DNA of 64,000 nucleotides, taken from positions 10,730,920 through 10,794,919 of the forward strand of contig NC_051129.1 in NCBI RefSeq assembly GCF_014839805.1. Reading direction: 5' to 3'. The position numbers and the translations under genes are program-made. Below, piece by piece: positions 1-9,737 of the stretch. The notes beneath the pieces are model-generated. The model was not told the DNA's origin and did not search any database. It was given only the letters and a program-made list of their open reading frames with translations. This DNA is from Manduca sexta (Eukaryota > Arthropoda > Insecta > Lepidoptera > Sphingidae). Within the stretch, counting starts at the first letter, position 1. Each line of letters begins with the position of its first letter.

Positions 1-100
1 GTGTGCATCGCTGGGTAGAATTTCGTATATAAGATAGACACTAGGAAGTTACCTGGATGTGCGTCTAGATACCTTCGTATTGTCTATTTATGCCGCCTAT

Positions 101-455
101 AATAAGAATAATAATATCAGTTCTGTATTATATACTGTGCTACTGTTGGGCACGGGCCAGCTCTCCTACTGAGAGGGATTAGGCCTTAGTCCACCACGCT
201 GGCCTAGTGCGGATTGGTAGACTCACACACCTTCGAAATTCCTATACAAAACTTTTCAGATGTGCAGATTTCCTCACGATGTTTTCCTTCACTGTTAAAG
301 CAAGAGATATTTCACAAAGAATACACACATAGTTTTGTTAGAAAAGTCAGAGGTGTGTGCTCTTGGGATTTGGACCTGCAAACATTCGTCTCGGCAATCC
401 GTTCCACAACCAACTAGGCCATCGCCGCAACCACTAGGCTATCGCCGCAACCTAG
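101..455 (-). mobile_element. SINE family A, near full length, duplicated head
   Basis: A tRNA-headed SINE on the minus strand. The 3' tail is an ATT-repeat (AATAAGAATAATAAT on plus, 101-115) and the body holds the conserved CACGATGTTTTCCTTCACTG segment. The tRNA-like head carries B-box-like (GGGATTTGGACC on plus) and A-box-like (AGGCTATCGCCGC) sequences. The terminal head segment ACTAGGCYATCGCCGCAACC occurs twice in tandem (412-453). The frames at 214-417 and 335-595 are by-products of this repeat. Confidence 0.85.
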
Positions 456-718
456 CAACAACAATATTATATAACATATCTGCACAATTTTTTTCTATTT
501 CAGGAGTAAACAATAGTCTAACACGCCCATATTTCGATAGCTATGTTAGGTCACATCTAGGTTACTTATCAACGCGGGTCTATTTTCATAAATAGATTAG
601 CTTTATTAGGCCTCACGGTATTAGAAATTGTAATTTATTTCTTTGACTGAAAACTTTGTTACCCTTCAACAATAATACTATTAAAATAATTTTGCTAAGT
701 TTTTAATGAAAATTATCA

Positions 719-868
719 TATATTCTTAGTGCATCTTATAACCCAGAATAAAGGTCCTAAAAATAGTTCTTGACGTCCTGCGGGCAAGCTTGGCTTATAT
801 TCTTAGTGCATTTAATTAACCAAGAATAAAAGTGCTAAATATACTACAAGACATCATGCGGACTACCA
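719..868. repeat. Diverged two-unit tandem repeat, about 77 bp
   Basis: ATATTCTTAGTGCAT begins each unit (about 719 and 797), followed by a related AGAATAAARGTSCTAAA stretch and a GACRTCNTGCGG motif. The two units differ by several substitutions and small indels. No coding potential. Confidence 0.6.
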
Positions 869-1279
869 TTTTTCATGTCACCCAATTATTAACTACTAGA
901 ATTTTTTACTATTTAATTATAATTAGTTTTATTTAACGTCAAAAATTATTTGTTTATTTATTTATTAATTTTAAGGACAAACAGTGGTAATTACATTAAA
1001 TCAACTGAACCTTACAAATGACTAACAATATTTTAAATGCATTACCTTTAGTTGCCGCGGCATGCATTGATATGTTGGAAAAAAATAATTTAAAATATAA
1101 AATAAGTAACGTTAACAATCATAAAATTAAGGAACAAAAATCTAACTGTACTTAATGTTAATTGCTTATATTAAATAGGAACATAATGACCTTTACCTTC
1201 TAATTTGTAAATTATAAATTAGTTTGATAATACCATCATTCAAAGCCTTCAAAACTTCAGATAATTGGTATTATCCATA

Positions 1280-1966
1280 TCTACACTATTATATAAAGTT
1301 CAATTGTTTATTTGAACACGCTAATCCCAGGAACTAATGATTGAATTGAACAAATCTCATATTGTTGAATAGCCCATTTATCGAGAAAGGCTATAGGCTA
1401 AATTACATCACGCTATGACTAATGGAAGTAGTTGCAAAAACGGGTAAAAATATTCGTTTTGAGAGATTCGTTGCGTGCGCTGCGTAATAAAAATACTCCA
1501 TAATCATGTATGACGGAATTGTTCCTCTAAAAACTTCTAACAAATATATATTATCTTAAAACAAAGTTCTCTGCCGGATCTGTTTGAACGCGAAAAACTT
1601 AAAAACTACTGAACAGATTTGAACGAAATTCGCTATGGAGAAAGTTTGACAAAGACATCATAGACTATTTTATATCACGGGATAATGTATAGCGGGACTC
1701 TTTATTTTATTTTATTATTTTCGGAAAATTTACAGCTAGATTAAACAATATTAAAGGTACATAAATACAAGAAGGCCATCTAAAAGCTTTCAAAAATAGA
1801 ATACAGAACAAGAGTTATCGGGTCGGTAGAACAAATATACACAAACATTAGAAAGTGTCATATCATAAAGTAATTTATAGAGCCTTATTTGCCAATTATC
1901 AGAGAAAAGTTTATCGTTTATCCCGGAAAAGTCTTTCACGCGGGCAAAGCCGCGAACAAAAGCTCG
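1280..1966 (+). mobile_element. Helitron-like element, interrupted copy
   Basis: It starts TCTACACTATTATATAAAG and shares most of its length with the copy at 57477-57979 (TTTGAACRCGNTAATC, a GATAGCCCATTTATCGAG-type segment, TAGCGGGACT, then GGGCRAAGCCGCG). The 3' end has a small hairpin in GCGGGCAAAGCCGCG followed by CTCG, where intact family members end CTAG before T. About 200 bases of unrelated sequence, starting with a T-rich TTTATTTTATTTTATTA run at about 1700, interrupt it to about 1905. It is non-autonomous, with no Rep/helicase frame. Confidence 0.6.
1705..1905. mobile_element. Unclassified insertion inside a Helitron-like element
   Basis: Compared with the uninterrupted copies at 39534 and 57477, about 200 extra bases separate TAGCGGGACT from TTTATCCCGGAAAA. 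The left edge is a TTTTA-type run resembling a LINE tail read in reverse, so a minus-strand retro-insertion is likely. The exact edges are uncertain. Confidence 0.35.
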
Positions 1967-2888
1967 TTTTAAAAAAACGCCATGTCAAATTCTAATTCAT
2001 TCGCTCAAAAAATGGTGTGGAAGAAAAACAGCCATCAAAGCGGTACAAAAGGTCGAAAATTGCTTCCGCGGCCGCCACCTGCCATTCCGTTTTATTGCAC
2101 GTGAATGCGCATAACTAGCGCGGTCGGCCTGTGCGGTTAGCCTATCTCGCACACCGAATGGAACATTGTTTTTTTAAATCTGTAGAAAATAATTTTTCGG
2201 CCAGTGTTTTAGGCTCAATAGTTTTTTGTTGTATATTTTTATTTTTTTGATTATACATTGGTTTGGAAATATTTAATGGCTTTAACTAGCTCAAAAAGAT
2301 TATAACGGTTTTTGATTACATACTATATGTTATAAGTAGTTAAAAATTTTGCTTTATTTTTACTAGAGCTGAAGGATGACTTTCGCGAATAGAGTTTTAC
2401 GTATTAAGGAGTATGAGACTATGCCTTCTAGTGCGTTCTGTAACCGTCTAGAATACTTGTCAATACAAAGAATATGTTTTTGCTTAACGCGTTCCCAGCA
2501 CGGTATAAAACGTTTCGTACTAAAACATGAATATTTCCGATATATTTGTTTACATGTGTATATTCTAACATAATAAACATAAATATTTACTCTTGATAAT
2601 CAGCTACCTAAACTATACAATAATGAGCCCGTTACTCACAAAAATCTCGAGATAAATCCCGGTAAATGAATCAAAGAAGGCTCCCGACGGTGTCCGTTAT
2701 TTATGTCGGAAAAAAAATTCAATGGAACCAAATTGCTTATTCATGAGATACGTACGAGCTGTGATATATCGTTTAATATGTCAAAATAATGTAGTGACAA
2801 AACAACGTATGATATTAGTATATAGCTCCCGAGAGAGAATGTGTCTCTGTCTGACTTAACAGTACCTTTGGGAAGAGAATGACCTTTG

Positions 2889-3818
2889 CCGTCTTATTAC
2901 AAAACGAGGTTTAACTAAAAACTCTGGTCTAAACCTATGCAAAGTACGGTTTATATAAAAATGGTATTACAAAAAGTGGTTTAACGATAAACCATGGACT
3001 ATTTGATGGTCTAATGCTAAACCTCGGCGACCCCTGGTTTGACGATGGTCTAAATCGTAAATGTCAAATCAAATTTCAAATCATTTGTCAGATTATCTCT
3101 TAAATTGGCGTTTTCGTTGTCTTGTGTTATTTTTTATAGAAAAAGGGTTTTTAACATGGTAGATTCCGTCGATATTGAGGATATTGAAGCCGTGGAGCTA
3201 CTGGAAACGCCACGCCGACTCAATAGACTCGACTCGGTACTCCAATTTTCAGATCTTTTTTTTCTTTCGTTGATCCATCACAATATTACAAAGAGCCAAT
3301 TGGTTTATACAATAAGACACTGATAATAAATTTCAAAGCTATTTGCAATAGTCACCGCAATAGTTTAGTTTAAGGTTATGGTTTCACATAACGCGCCGGA
3401 AGCTTACGTTTCGTATCACGCATTTTGATGTATTACCAGCTAATACATTAGTCAAAACTTGAAACCTAAACAAAACTGCAATCGAAGTTACAACTTTTGT
3501 TGATCTTGGAGCAAAATAACCAAGTGTTAATATTTTTAATACTCGTAAACATTATTTAATCATTAACATTGTATGAAAAACGTTTTCTTTTTTGGGTATA
3601 TGGAACGTTGCGATTAAATGATGTCGTATTGAACGAATGTTGTTTGTATTTATCTGTGGTTTATATATAGGCCATGGTTCAAATTGTGGTACTAAGAAGT
3701 CTACGGTTTTTCTGAGTTTTGTAATACAGACAAATTTAAACCGTGGTTTCCCAGATAAGCCTGGTTTTGTTAGTACAGGTTTAAGCTAAAGTTTATTTCG
3801 CTTTTTGTAATAAGACGG
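2889..3818. mobile_element. PIF/Harbinger-like DNA transposon remnant
   Basis: A 930-bp unit bounded by inverted CCGTCTTATTACAAAA ends (2889-2904 and 3803-3818) and flanked by TTG on both sides (2886-2888, 3819-3821), matching the 3-bp target duplication of PIF/Harbinger elements. The subterminal regions contain several copies of a GGTTTAA / TTAAACC-type motif in both orientations. The only coding trace is a 55-codon frame at 3156. There is no complete nuclease or Myb-like gene, so the copy is non-autonomous or decayed. Confidence 0.5.
3156..3323 (+). pseudogene. N-terminal remnant of a Harbinger-type nuclease frame
   Basis: A 55-residue frame starting MVDSVDIEDIEAVELLETPR and continuing with RLNRLDSVLQFSD. 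The acidic start and the LLE.PRR..R....QFSD pattern resemble N termini of insect HARBI1-like transposase-derived nucleases as I recall them. The frame then stops and no catalytic region follows inside the terminal repeats. It sits near the middle of the 930-bp element, in the position expected for a truncated transposase start. Assignment by recalled similarity only. Confidence 0.35.
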
Positions 3819-3849
3819 TTGATGTTTATACTTTGCGAACATTTCGAAG

Positions 3850-4097
3850 ATTTTTTTTATACGTGCACGCCTGAGTTAGCCCTCTGCACCTGATGGTAAG
3901 AGGTCTGTGCTCCTGAATGTTGACTGACGAGAGACGATTACCACTCGGCAGTTGACAAAATTATGCCGGCCTGTTGGATATATACAGGCTGATACCTGAT
4001 CGCGACACGCCTGTGTGGGCCGCTATGGCGGGTTTTAACACCTTGTGTACGGTGGTCGCTATCTGAGCGGATATTGCCAGCATTTTTTTTTATATGA
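3850..4097 (-). mobile_element. Interspersed repeat family C, near full length
   Basis: A member of an approximately 240-bp family seen eight times in this window. Read on minus, it starts near the ATATCCGCYC motif, passes CACCRTACACAAGGTGT, a segment with TAAGTGTGTCGCG, then CAGGCCGGCATAATTGTGTC, and ends in CAGRNGCAGNGG and a TATAAAAAAA tail. No frame is conserved. It lies 31 bases past the Harbinger-like end and next to a SINE B copy. Confidence 0.7.
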
Positions 4098-4142
4098 TAC
4101 GTACATATGTACCTAATTGTATTGACTGCCTTAACGGTAGCT

Positions 4143-4375
4143 GTAATGTATTCACGGCACGACACCGCTCTGATGTCTCGGGCGCGAATCTTGGGTCGGG
4201 CAAAATAATATTGCATTTTTATAATCAACGTTGGCCTGGTAATCTAGAATCTGGAACTTGTATTCGATATGGCGATAGGCTCGTCTCCTATCACATCGTG
4301 GGACGGAATAAATATGGCGGAAAGTCGGTGTTCTGGTTGCACTTTTACCTATCTCTTCGAGGATGAGTGAGTGTG
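4143..4375 (+). mobile_element. SINE family B, diverged copy
   Basis: Shares GTCGGGCAAARTRATATT, ATATGGCGATAGGCTCGTCT, CCTATCACATC and TTGCNCTTTTACCTA with the other B copies. The tRNA-like head is degraded. The 3' tail leads directly into a hairpin at 4366-4421. Confidence 0.65.
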
Positions 4376-4421
4376 TAAGTAAATATTATAATTTGATATT
4401 TATTACAATTACACACTCACT
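4366..4421. repeat. Hairpin at SINE B tail
   Basis: Perfect 13-bp arms AGTGAGTGTGTAA (4366-4378) and TTACACACTCACT (4409-4421), with further AT-rich pairing inside the 30-base spacer. Placement suggests a tail fold-back created at or after insertion. Confidence 0.6.
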
Positions 4422-4576
4422 TAGCCCCTATCGTAATTTTTACCGTAAACAGAGGGTAGTAATTTATTCCAAAAAACTCAATAGTAGAGGATGAACGGCA
4501 GGAGTCGAACAAAAACCTTTTTTAATTACGTTGAGGACGTAACAAACTTAAGATATTTTAATCATAATTTTATAGA

Positions 4577-5036
4577 CAGTCTCACGCATATGGTTAGAAA
4601 ATAAATAACTTTCATGTATTATGAAAATCTCTCAAAGAACGTTAAACCGTGAAAAGGTTAGAAGTCAGCAATTTTTAGAATTCGTTAGCATTCTTCAAAT
4701 CCTTTCTATGATAAAACCTTTTTGCTGACATTCGAGCAAAAACTTTCAAAAATGGAACACGATGTAATCTTTTTGAGGATAGACTTTGTGATGCGACGCT
4801 TTAGATGGAACAGTCTCAATACATGGTTAGAAAATAAATAACTTTCAGATATTTTGAAAAAATATTTAAAAAAGTTAAACCCTGGAAAAGGTTAAAAGTC
4901 AGTAAATCCTTAGGATTCGTTAGCATTCTTCAAATCCTTTCTATGATGAAACCTTTTTGCTGACATTCGAGTAAAAACTTTCAAAAATGGAACACGATGT
5001 AATCTTTTTGAGTATAGACTGTGATGCGACGCTTTG
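4577..5036. repeat. Tandem duplication, two units of about 234 bp
   Basis: Unit 1 (4577-4810) and unit 2 (4811-5036) both begin CAGTCTCA and contain GGTTAGAAAATAAATAACTT, then AAATCCTTTCTATGATRAAA, then TTTTTGCTGACATTCGAG, and end in GATGCGACGCTTT. They differ by scattered substitutions and small indels. A minus-strand frame (4910-5146) runs from unique flank into unit 2 but has no recognisable domain. Confidence 0.8.
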
Positions 5037-5339
5037 GAATCGAGCCGCGATAGGTTCGCTTGGATCTGGGCCAATTTTGCAGCCTCTGCGGAATTTCGCA
5101 TACCCTTGTGCAGATTTGCGCTGATTTTTCGCTTATCTCGCCTCAAACGTGGTTTTTAGTCAAAACGTATGAGCTCTTAAAATGTAAATGAAGATACCAT
5201 TCCTCGAGAATAATAAGGAAAATATTGATAGATGCTATTGATAAAGATGGTCACTTTAAATGTTAATGAATTTAAAAGTGTATCGTTGTTATTCCATTAT
5301 TGCAACTCGTCGTATTGAATATATTCATCTGCTCTTATT

Positions 5340-5530
5340 CCATAATCGTTGATGTATCATCCTCTCAGTGACCGTCCTGAGCCGACGTCCATGACCCGTC
5401 AGTGGGTTGCCCTCAGCATGGTCACTTAATTTTCAAGCGTTCATCCAAAAGTCCGTTGTGTTTTTATAAGCGGGTCCTTGTCAGGCTAACAAATGTAGGG
5501 ACATGTTTAAAAAAATGCTTATATTCATTT
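5340..5530 (+). repeat. Interspersed repeat family F, copy 1
   Basis: Matches 22979-23155 along CCTCTCAGTGACCGTCCTGA, then ACCCGTYAGTGGRTTGCCCT, CAGCAYGGTC and CTTAATTTTCAAG, then a GTCAGGCTAA motif. Two diverged copies on the same strand and no terminal repeats seen. Class unknown. Confidence 0.6.
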
Positions 5531-7371
5531 CTAAAACATAAAAATAGCTTACCTATTTTTTATATTTTAAATGATTTGTATAGAAATGAACTACTTATAA
5601 TTAAACTTATTTATGGTATACGGTTATATATTTTCTTTATTTAATTAAATACCTTCAGCCTCAGTCTAGTTTTCTCTACGGAAACGATTCGGTATTTTTT
5701 TACATAAGTGGTTTAAAATAATAACTTATCTTTCTGTATATTTGTTTATGTAAACATACATTTTCTGATCTCTTATCACTAGTAAACCTGTGTCACCAAT
5801 AAGTTATAAGTATATTATATTTAAGTAATAACAGTACTAGTATTTTTAAGTGAAATGGAAACTTAAAACAACGACGTCTAAGTTGAGTTTTACCTGAACA
5901 TGTTTTAGTTAAGTCTGTCATACAATTTTCATACTTCGGGACATTGCGAATTCACTTTTATTGCACTTTACCCTGTCTCAAGTTCCCTCTTCAGTTGTTT
6001 CATAGTTTCACAAATTTGTTGATCGTTAGATATATTTTCAGCGTTCGTTGTATTTCGATTTACATTGTCGTGTTTTTAGTATAGTTTTATTAGTGGAAAA
6101 AGTGATTAGAGTACGTGCTGGCGGAACCCCCGGGGCGCGGGGGGGGGGGTGGTGAATGAAACCAAAAAATGTGCATTCAATGACATTCATATTCATTAAA
6201 AAACAAATAAAGAATATTGTTAGTCTGAAAAGTCTAAATACAGATCAATTGTTAGTTAAACTTCATTCCAGGAAAGGTTCGAATTCTTAAATTGCCCTGA
6301 TTACACCCATATGCGGTATTTAAAAAAAAAAAAATGAGTTATATGGGCTTCTGGAAACTTCACACACCATGCGAAACGCAACAGTAAGCTATCACTTTGG
6401 ATTACCCAAAAATCCTTTCTCAACCTAGATCCACTATGTTTAGACTCCGTTGTCTGCCTCTCAGTCCGTTAGTCCTAAGAATATTATGTAGTTGATTCTA
6501 TTATATAAAAATTTCCTAGCTTGGATATTAATTGTTTAATTTAGTAACGACCAGATCGCTATTAATTGTTAGTACACGTTCTATTTTCATTACAATCTCA
6601 TACAAATTTAATTTATACTTTTAACGCAATACTATTTGATAAAATATATTCGATTTTTGAAAGTATTAAGAAATGATGCGCCTCAGATTATAAGTAAACC
6701 ATACTACAGGATCATTTTGATATTGCGTTACTAAATGCAATCACATACACGAGTATATAGTAGTAGTAGATGAAGACGACTTCATCTTTGCTGATATTTT
6801 GACTGCCAAAATCATCCATTAATAACGAATATTTTCACCAAAAATCCTGGTTTTAGTTTTCTGATTTTTTCATAATTTTATAGTTAAATGCGAATATGCG
6901 TTTGCGTGAGTGTATTTCCGACTGAAAGTAAGATGTTGCCGCTGCGATGAATTTTCTTAGAGCAGCAGTAGTGGCAATAGGGCGCCTAAAATTAAATTAC
7001 TTTTTATTAATAGTTATTTTGTTCGAAACTTACACATTATTATACATCTACGGTTCAAGAAACTTATTGTAAAGTGTTATTTCCAAGTAGATAAGTATGT
7101 GGTTCCATTTAGTAACGTAATGTCAAAATGACCCTGTATATTGTTAAAATCTACGGATAATTTGAATACCGTCATTTATTGAAGTGCAGGACTTAATAAT
7201 TTTAATTGCTCTCTTTATTTCTCTAGCCTCATTTATATGGCTTTTATTTTTAATTACTCCTTTAACTTGTCCGCTCCTGCAACTTTTCACATTAACTCCG
7301 GGAAGGTATTTAAAAGTAACAACTGAAAATTAAATGCAACGTTGGACGTGTACGTTTACATAGTGTCAATC
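5531..7371. other. AT-rich intergenic stretch upstream of receptor
   Basis: No supported gene. It contains one C/G-rich run (6127-6152: CCCCCGGGGCGC then 11 Gs), an unusual homopolymer in this background. A promoter or first exon of the receptor gene may lie here or further out, but none can be named. Confidence 0.5.
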
Positions 7372-7475
7372 CATGGTATGGAGTTTGTGCCCAATATGAC
7401 GATAGGCTCGTCTCCATTTACATGGTTGCATTTCTGCCTACCACTTTGGAGATAAAGGCATGACGTGTGTTTTGA
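7372..7475 (+). mobile_element. SINE family B, 3' fragment
   Basis: Contains GTGCCCAATATGACGATAGG, CTCGTCTCC, TTGCATTTCTGCCTACC and TTTGGAGATAAAGGCATGA, matching the 3' half of the other B copies. The tRNA-like head is missing. It lies about 200 bases upstream of the receptor's coding exon, inside its presumed 5' intron. Confidence 0.6.
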
Positions 7476-7665
7476 TTTTGCTTGTTTTATTTTTAGTTAC
7501 GTATTTCATTAAAAAGTATCGCAAATATTTGTCCTGAGAACACGCCATTAATTAAAAGTTGTGTGAAATGAAACAGAATCCCCAAGTAAACATTTATTGT
7601 TCGCACAAAATATTACCCCGCGTTATTGAAACTCGGATGTTGTAATGTAATCTGTTTTGTTACAG

Positions 7666-7767
7666 TTCGCCGACGTGATTCGTAACTTCGGAGATCGTAA
7701 AACAGACATTAAAAAGCCAAGAGTTTAGGCCAAATAACCGTTTACAGCGGAGGAAACCGGAGTCGAG
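7666..7767 (+). other. 5' UTR part of the receptor coding exon, with splice acceptor
   Basis: A good 3' splice site (pyrimidine-rich tract ending in TTACAG at 7660-7665) precedes this segment. The exon would run from 7666 into the coding region. There is no upstream ATG in the 102 bases, and TAA at 7735-7737 closes the frame before the start codon. This implies at least one non-coding exon further upstream, which I could not place between 5.5 and 7.6 kb. Confidence 0.6.
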
Positions 7768-9084
7768 ATGGATCAGGCGTTCATAAATACTGTGTTGGGT
7801 GTGAATGTTTCGGATAATTTCGGGAATTCGACGCCAAGCGGTCCCCCGCACGGCGACTACGCAAACATAATCGATAACAAAGCCGTCCAGGCGGTATTTT
7901 GCGTTATTTACACCGTAATATTCGTCCTGGGGTTGCTCGGCAACATTCTAGTTTGCTTCGTCGTCATACGGAACAAAGCCATGCAAACAGTCACGAACCT
8001 CTTCATTAGTAACTTGGCTTTATCCGACATTTTGCTTTGTATTTTTGCGGTACCCTTCACGCCCCTTTACTCGTTCCGAGGGACGTGGAGCTGGGGCTCT
8101 CTGTTATGCCACATAATGCCTTTCGCACAAGGATGCAGCGTCTACATATCTACCTTGACTCTTATGTCTATAGCCATAGATAGGTTTTTTGTGATTATAT
8201 ACCCTTTTCGACCACGTATGAAAATAGAGACTTGTATCACTGTTATTATCATGATATGGACATTTTCGGTGACAGTGACGACGCCTTACGCTATATTTAT
8301 GACGTACTACGACTTCGAAGTAGGCAGGTTTTGCGAAGAGACTTGGCCTTCAGAGAAACTTAGACGTATATTCGGGTCGGTGACGTCAGTATTGCAATTC
8401 GTGCTCCCATTCATCGTAATTGCTTTCTGCTACACTTGTGTGAGTTTTAAGTTGAATGACCGGGCGAAAGCGAAAGCCGCAAGCAAGAATTCGCGGAAAG
8501 AGGAATTGGATAAGAACAGGAAAAGGCGCACGAATCAAATGTTGATTGCGATGGTGACGATATTCGGCCTGTCATGGCTACCTCTGAACGTGATAAACCT
8601 ATGTAATGATTATTACATGTACGCGATACATTTGAAGTACTACTTTCTTGTATTTTTCGTATGTCACGTGATCGCAATGTCGTCCACGTGTTACAACCCG
8701 TTCATTTACGCGTGGATGAACGAGAATTTCCGGAAGGAGTTCAAACAATTGATACCGTGCATCGACTCGTCGGCTCAGATGAGGGGCAACATACAAATGG
8801 AGCAGTTAGGCGTCGGTCCCGAAAAGACATTCAACGGGAACACAACAACAGACAGCTATTTAGGTTCGAGCTCGCAGCGGGGGACATCATTCCGACATAA
8901 AAGGAAGCCGAGCGCCGCCGCCGATGTGGAGAAGAGCGGCGTGGAGTTAAATGAGGATTTATTGACTGTGGATGTGAAGCATTGCCACATCTCGACGAGC
9001 TATAACCTGCGCCGTGAGTCAGTGAAGCTGCGGCTCATCAATGAGGAGTCGTTTGATGGCACGCCCACACAGAGCCAGTTCTAA
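7768..9084 (+). CDS. sNPFR: Short neuropeptide F receptor (class A GPCR, NPY-like)
   Basis: A 438-residue plasma-membrane receptor, predicted to bind short neuropeptide F peptides and signal through a heterotrimeric G protein in feeding and hormonal control (role from the family). Seven hydrophobic segments lie at about 43-68, 77-101, 113-137, 156-178, 203-224, 258-279 and 291-315. Class A landmarks are GN in TM1 (59-60), NLALSD in TM2 (82-87), DRF (138-140) in place of DRY, FGLSWLPLN in TM6 (266-274) and NPFIY in TM7 (310-314). Cys114 and Cys189 fit the conserved disulfide. N13 and N20 are in N-glycosylation sequons. Helix 8 ends at Cys331, a possible palmitoylation site. The second extracellular loop is short, lacking the long insertion I recall in the fly receptor. 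The coding region has no intron. The start is the first in-frame ATG after TAA at 7735-7737 and has a purine at -3 and G at +4. NPY/NPF-type receptors are the main alternative, but the motif wording fits sNPFR best. Confidence 0.93.
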   Translation: MDQAFINTVLGVNVSDNFGNSTPSGPPHGDYANIIDNKAVQAVFCVIYTVIFVLGLLGNILVCFVVIRNKAMQTVTNLFISNLALSDILLCIFAVPFTPLYSFRGTWSWGSLLCHIMPFAQGCSVYISTLTLMSIAIDRFFVIIYPFRPRMKIETCITVIIMIWTFSVTVTTPYAIFMTYYDFEVGRFCEETWPSEKLRRIFGSVTSVLQFVLPFIVIAFCYTCVSFKLNDRAKAKAASKNSRKEELDKNRKRRTNQMLIAMVTIFGLSWLPLNVINLCNDYYMYAIHLKYYFLVFFVCHVIAMSSTCYNPFIYAWMNENFRKEFKQLIPCIDSSAQMRGNIQMEQLGVGPEKTFNGNTTTDSYLGSSSQRGTSFRHKRKPSAAADVEKSGVELNEDLLTVDVKHCHISTSYNLRRESVKLRLINEESFDGTPTQSQF

Positions 9085-9099
9085 CAGATGATGTCGAGG

Positions 9100-9737
9100 G
9101 TAAGAATTGATATTTATCTAGAAATAATAATATAATAATGCCTGTCCCGTATTATATACTGCCCACAGTTGAGCACGGACCTCCTCTTTTACTAATATTA
9201 ATTTAGTACTTTGAATTAAATCAAAATTATTTATGGCATATTTATTTGTATTGTAGATTTTTATTAGTGAATTTTTATAACGGACCAATAATTCTAGAGA
9301 TATTACACATAAACAAATCCATAAATTGGCAAATTGTCTATTTAAAATATTGATATAGATGTCATCGATTTAAATATATTATTAAAAAAAAGTAGATTCC
9401 AATTTATAGTTAATTTATGTTGCGTAAAATTTGATGTTATAATCAAAAGTCACAACGTATCGTATCTTATCTAGGTGAGAGAAAAGTTTGAAAATGATTT
9501 GCGTGGGCGGGCACCCTGAAATATTACTGTTTACAAATGAATCGAAAACCTTTAACAGAGGGCCATCTAAATTCACTTTTATTACTCAGATTAATTTAAA
9601 CTTATCTTTTATTACCCAAATTATTAATGTTTGAACCGTTGTGTATTTTACGATATAATTACTTCCTAAATCAGATACGAAAGGGACGTATCCTAAACAG
9701 ATTACATGATTAAGTTGTCATAAATATTCTTCCACAG
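9100..9737 (+). other. Candidate 3' UTR intron of the receptor gene
   Basis: A donor-like GTAAGA starts at 9100, 15 bases after the stop codon, and an acceptor TTCCACAG ends at 9737. The 638-base interval would be a 3' UTR intron, with the transcript continuing from 9738. It contains a SINE tail fragment (9122-9200). The alternative is an unspliced 3' UTR that ends inside this interval. Sequence alone does not decide. Confidence 0.4.
9122..9200 (-). mobile_element. SINE family A, 3'-tail fragment
   Basis: AATAATAATATAATAATG followed by GTATTATATACTG and GAGCACGGACCTCCTC matches the 3' end of SINE A on the minus strand. Only about 80 bases remain. It lies just past the receptor stop codon, inside the candidate 3' UTR intron. 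Confidence 0.7.
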
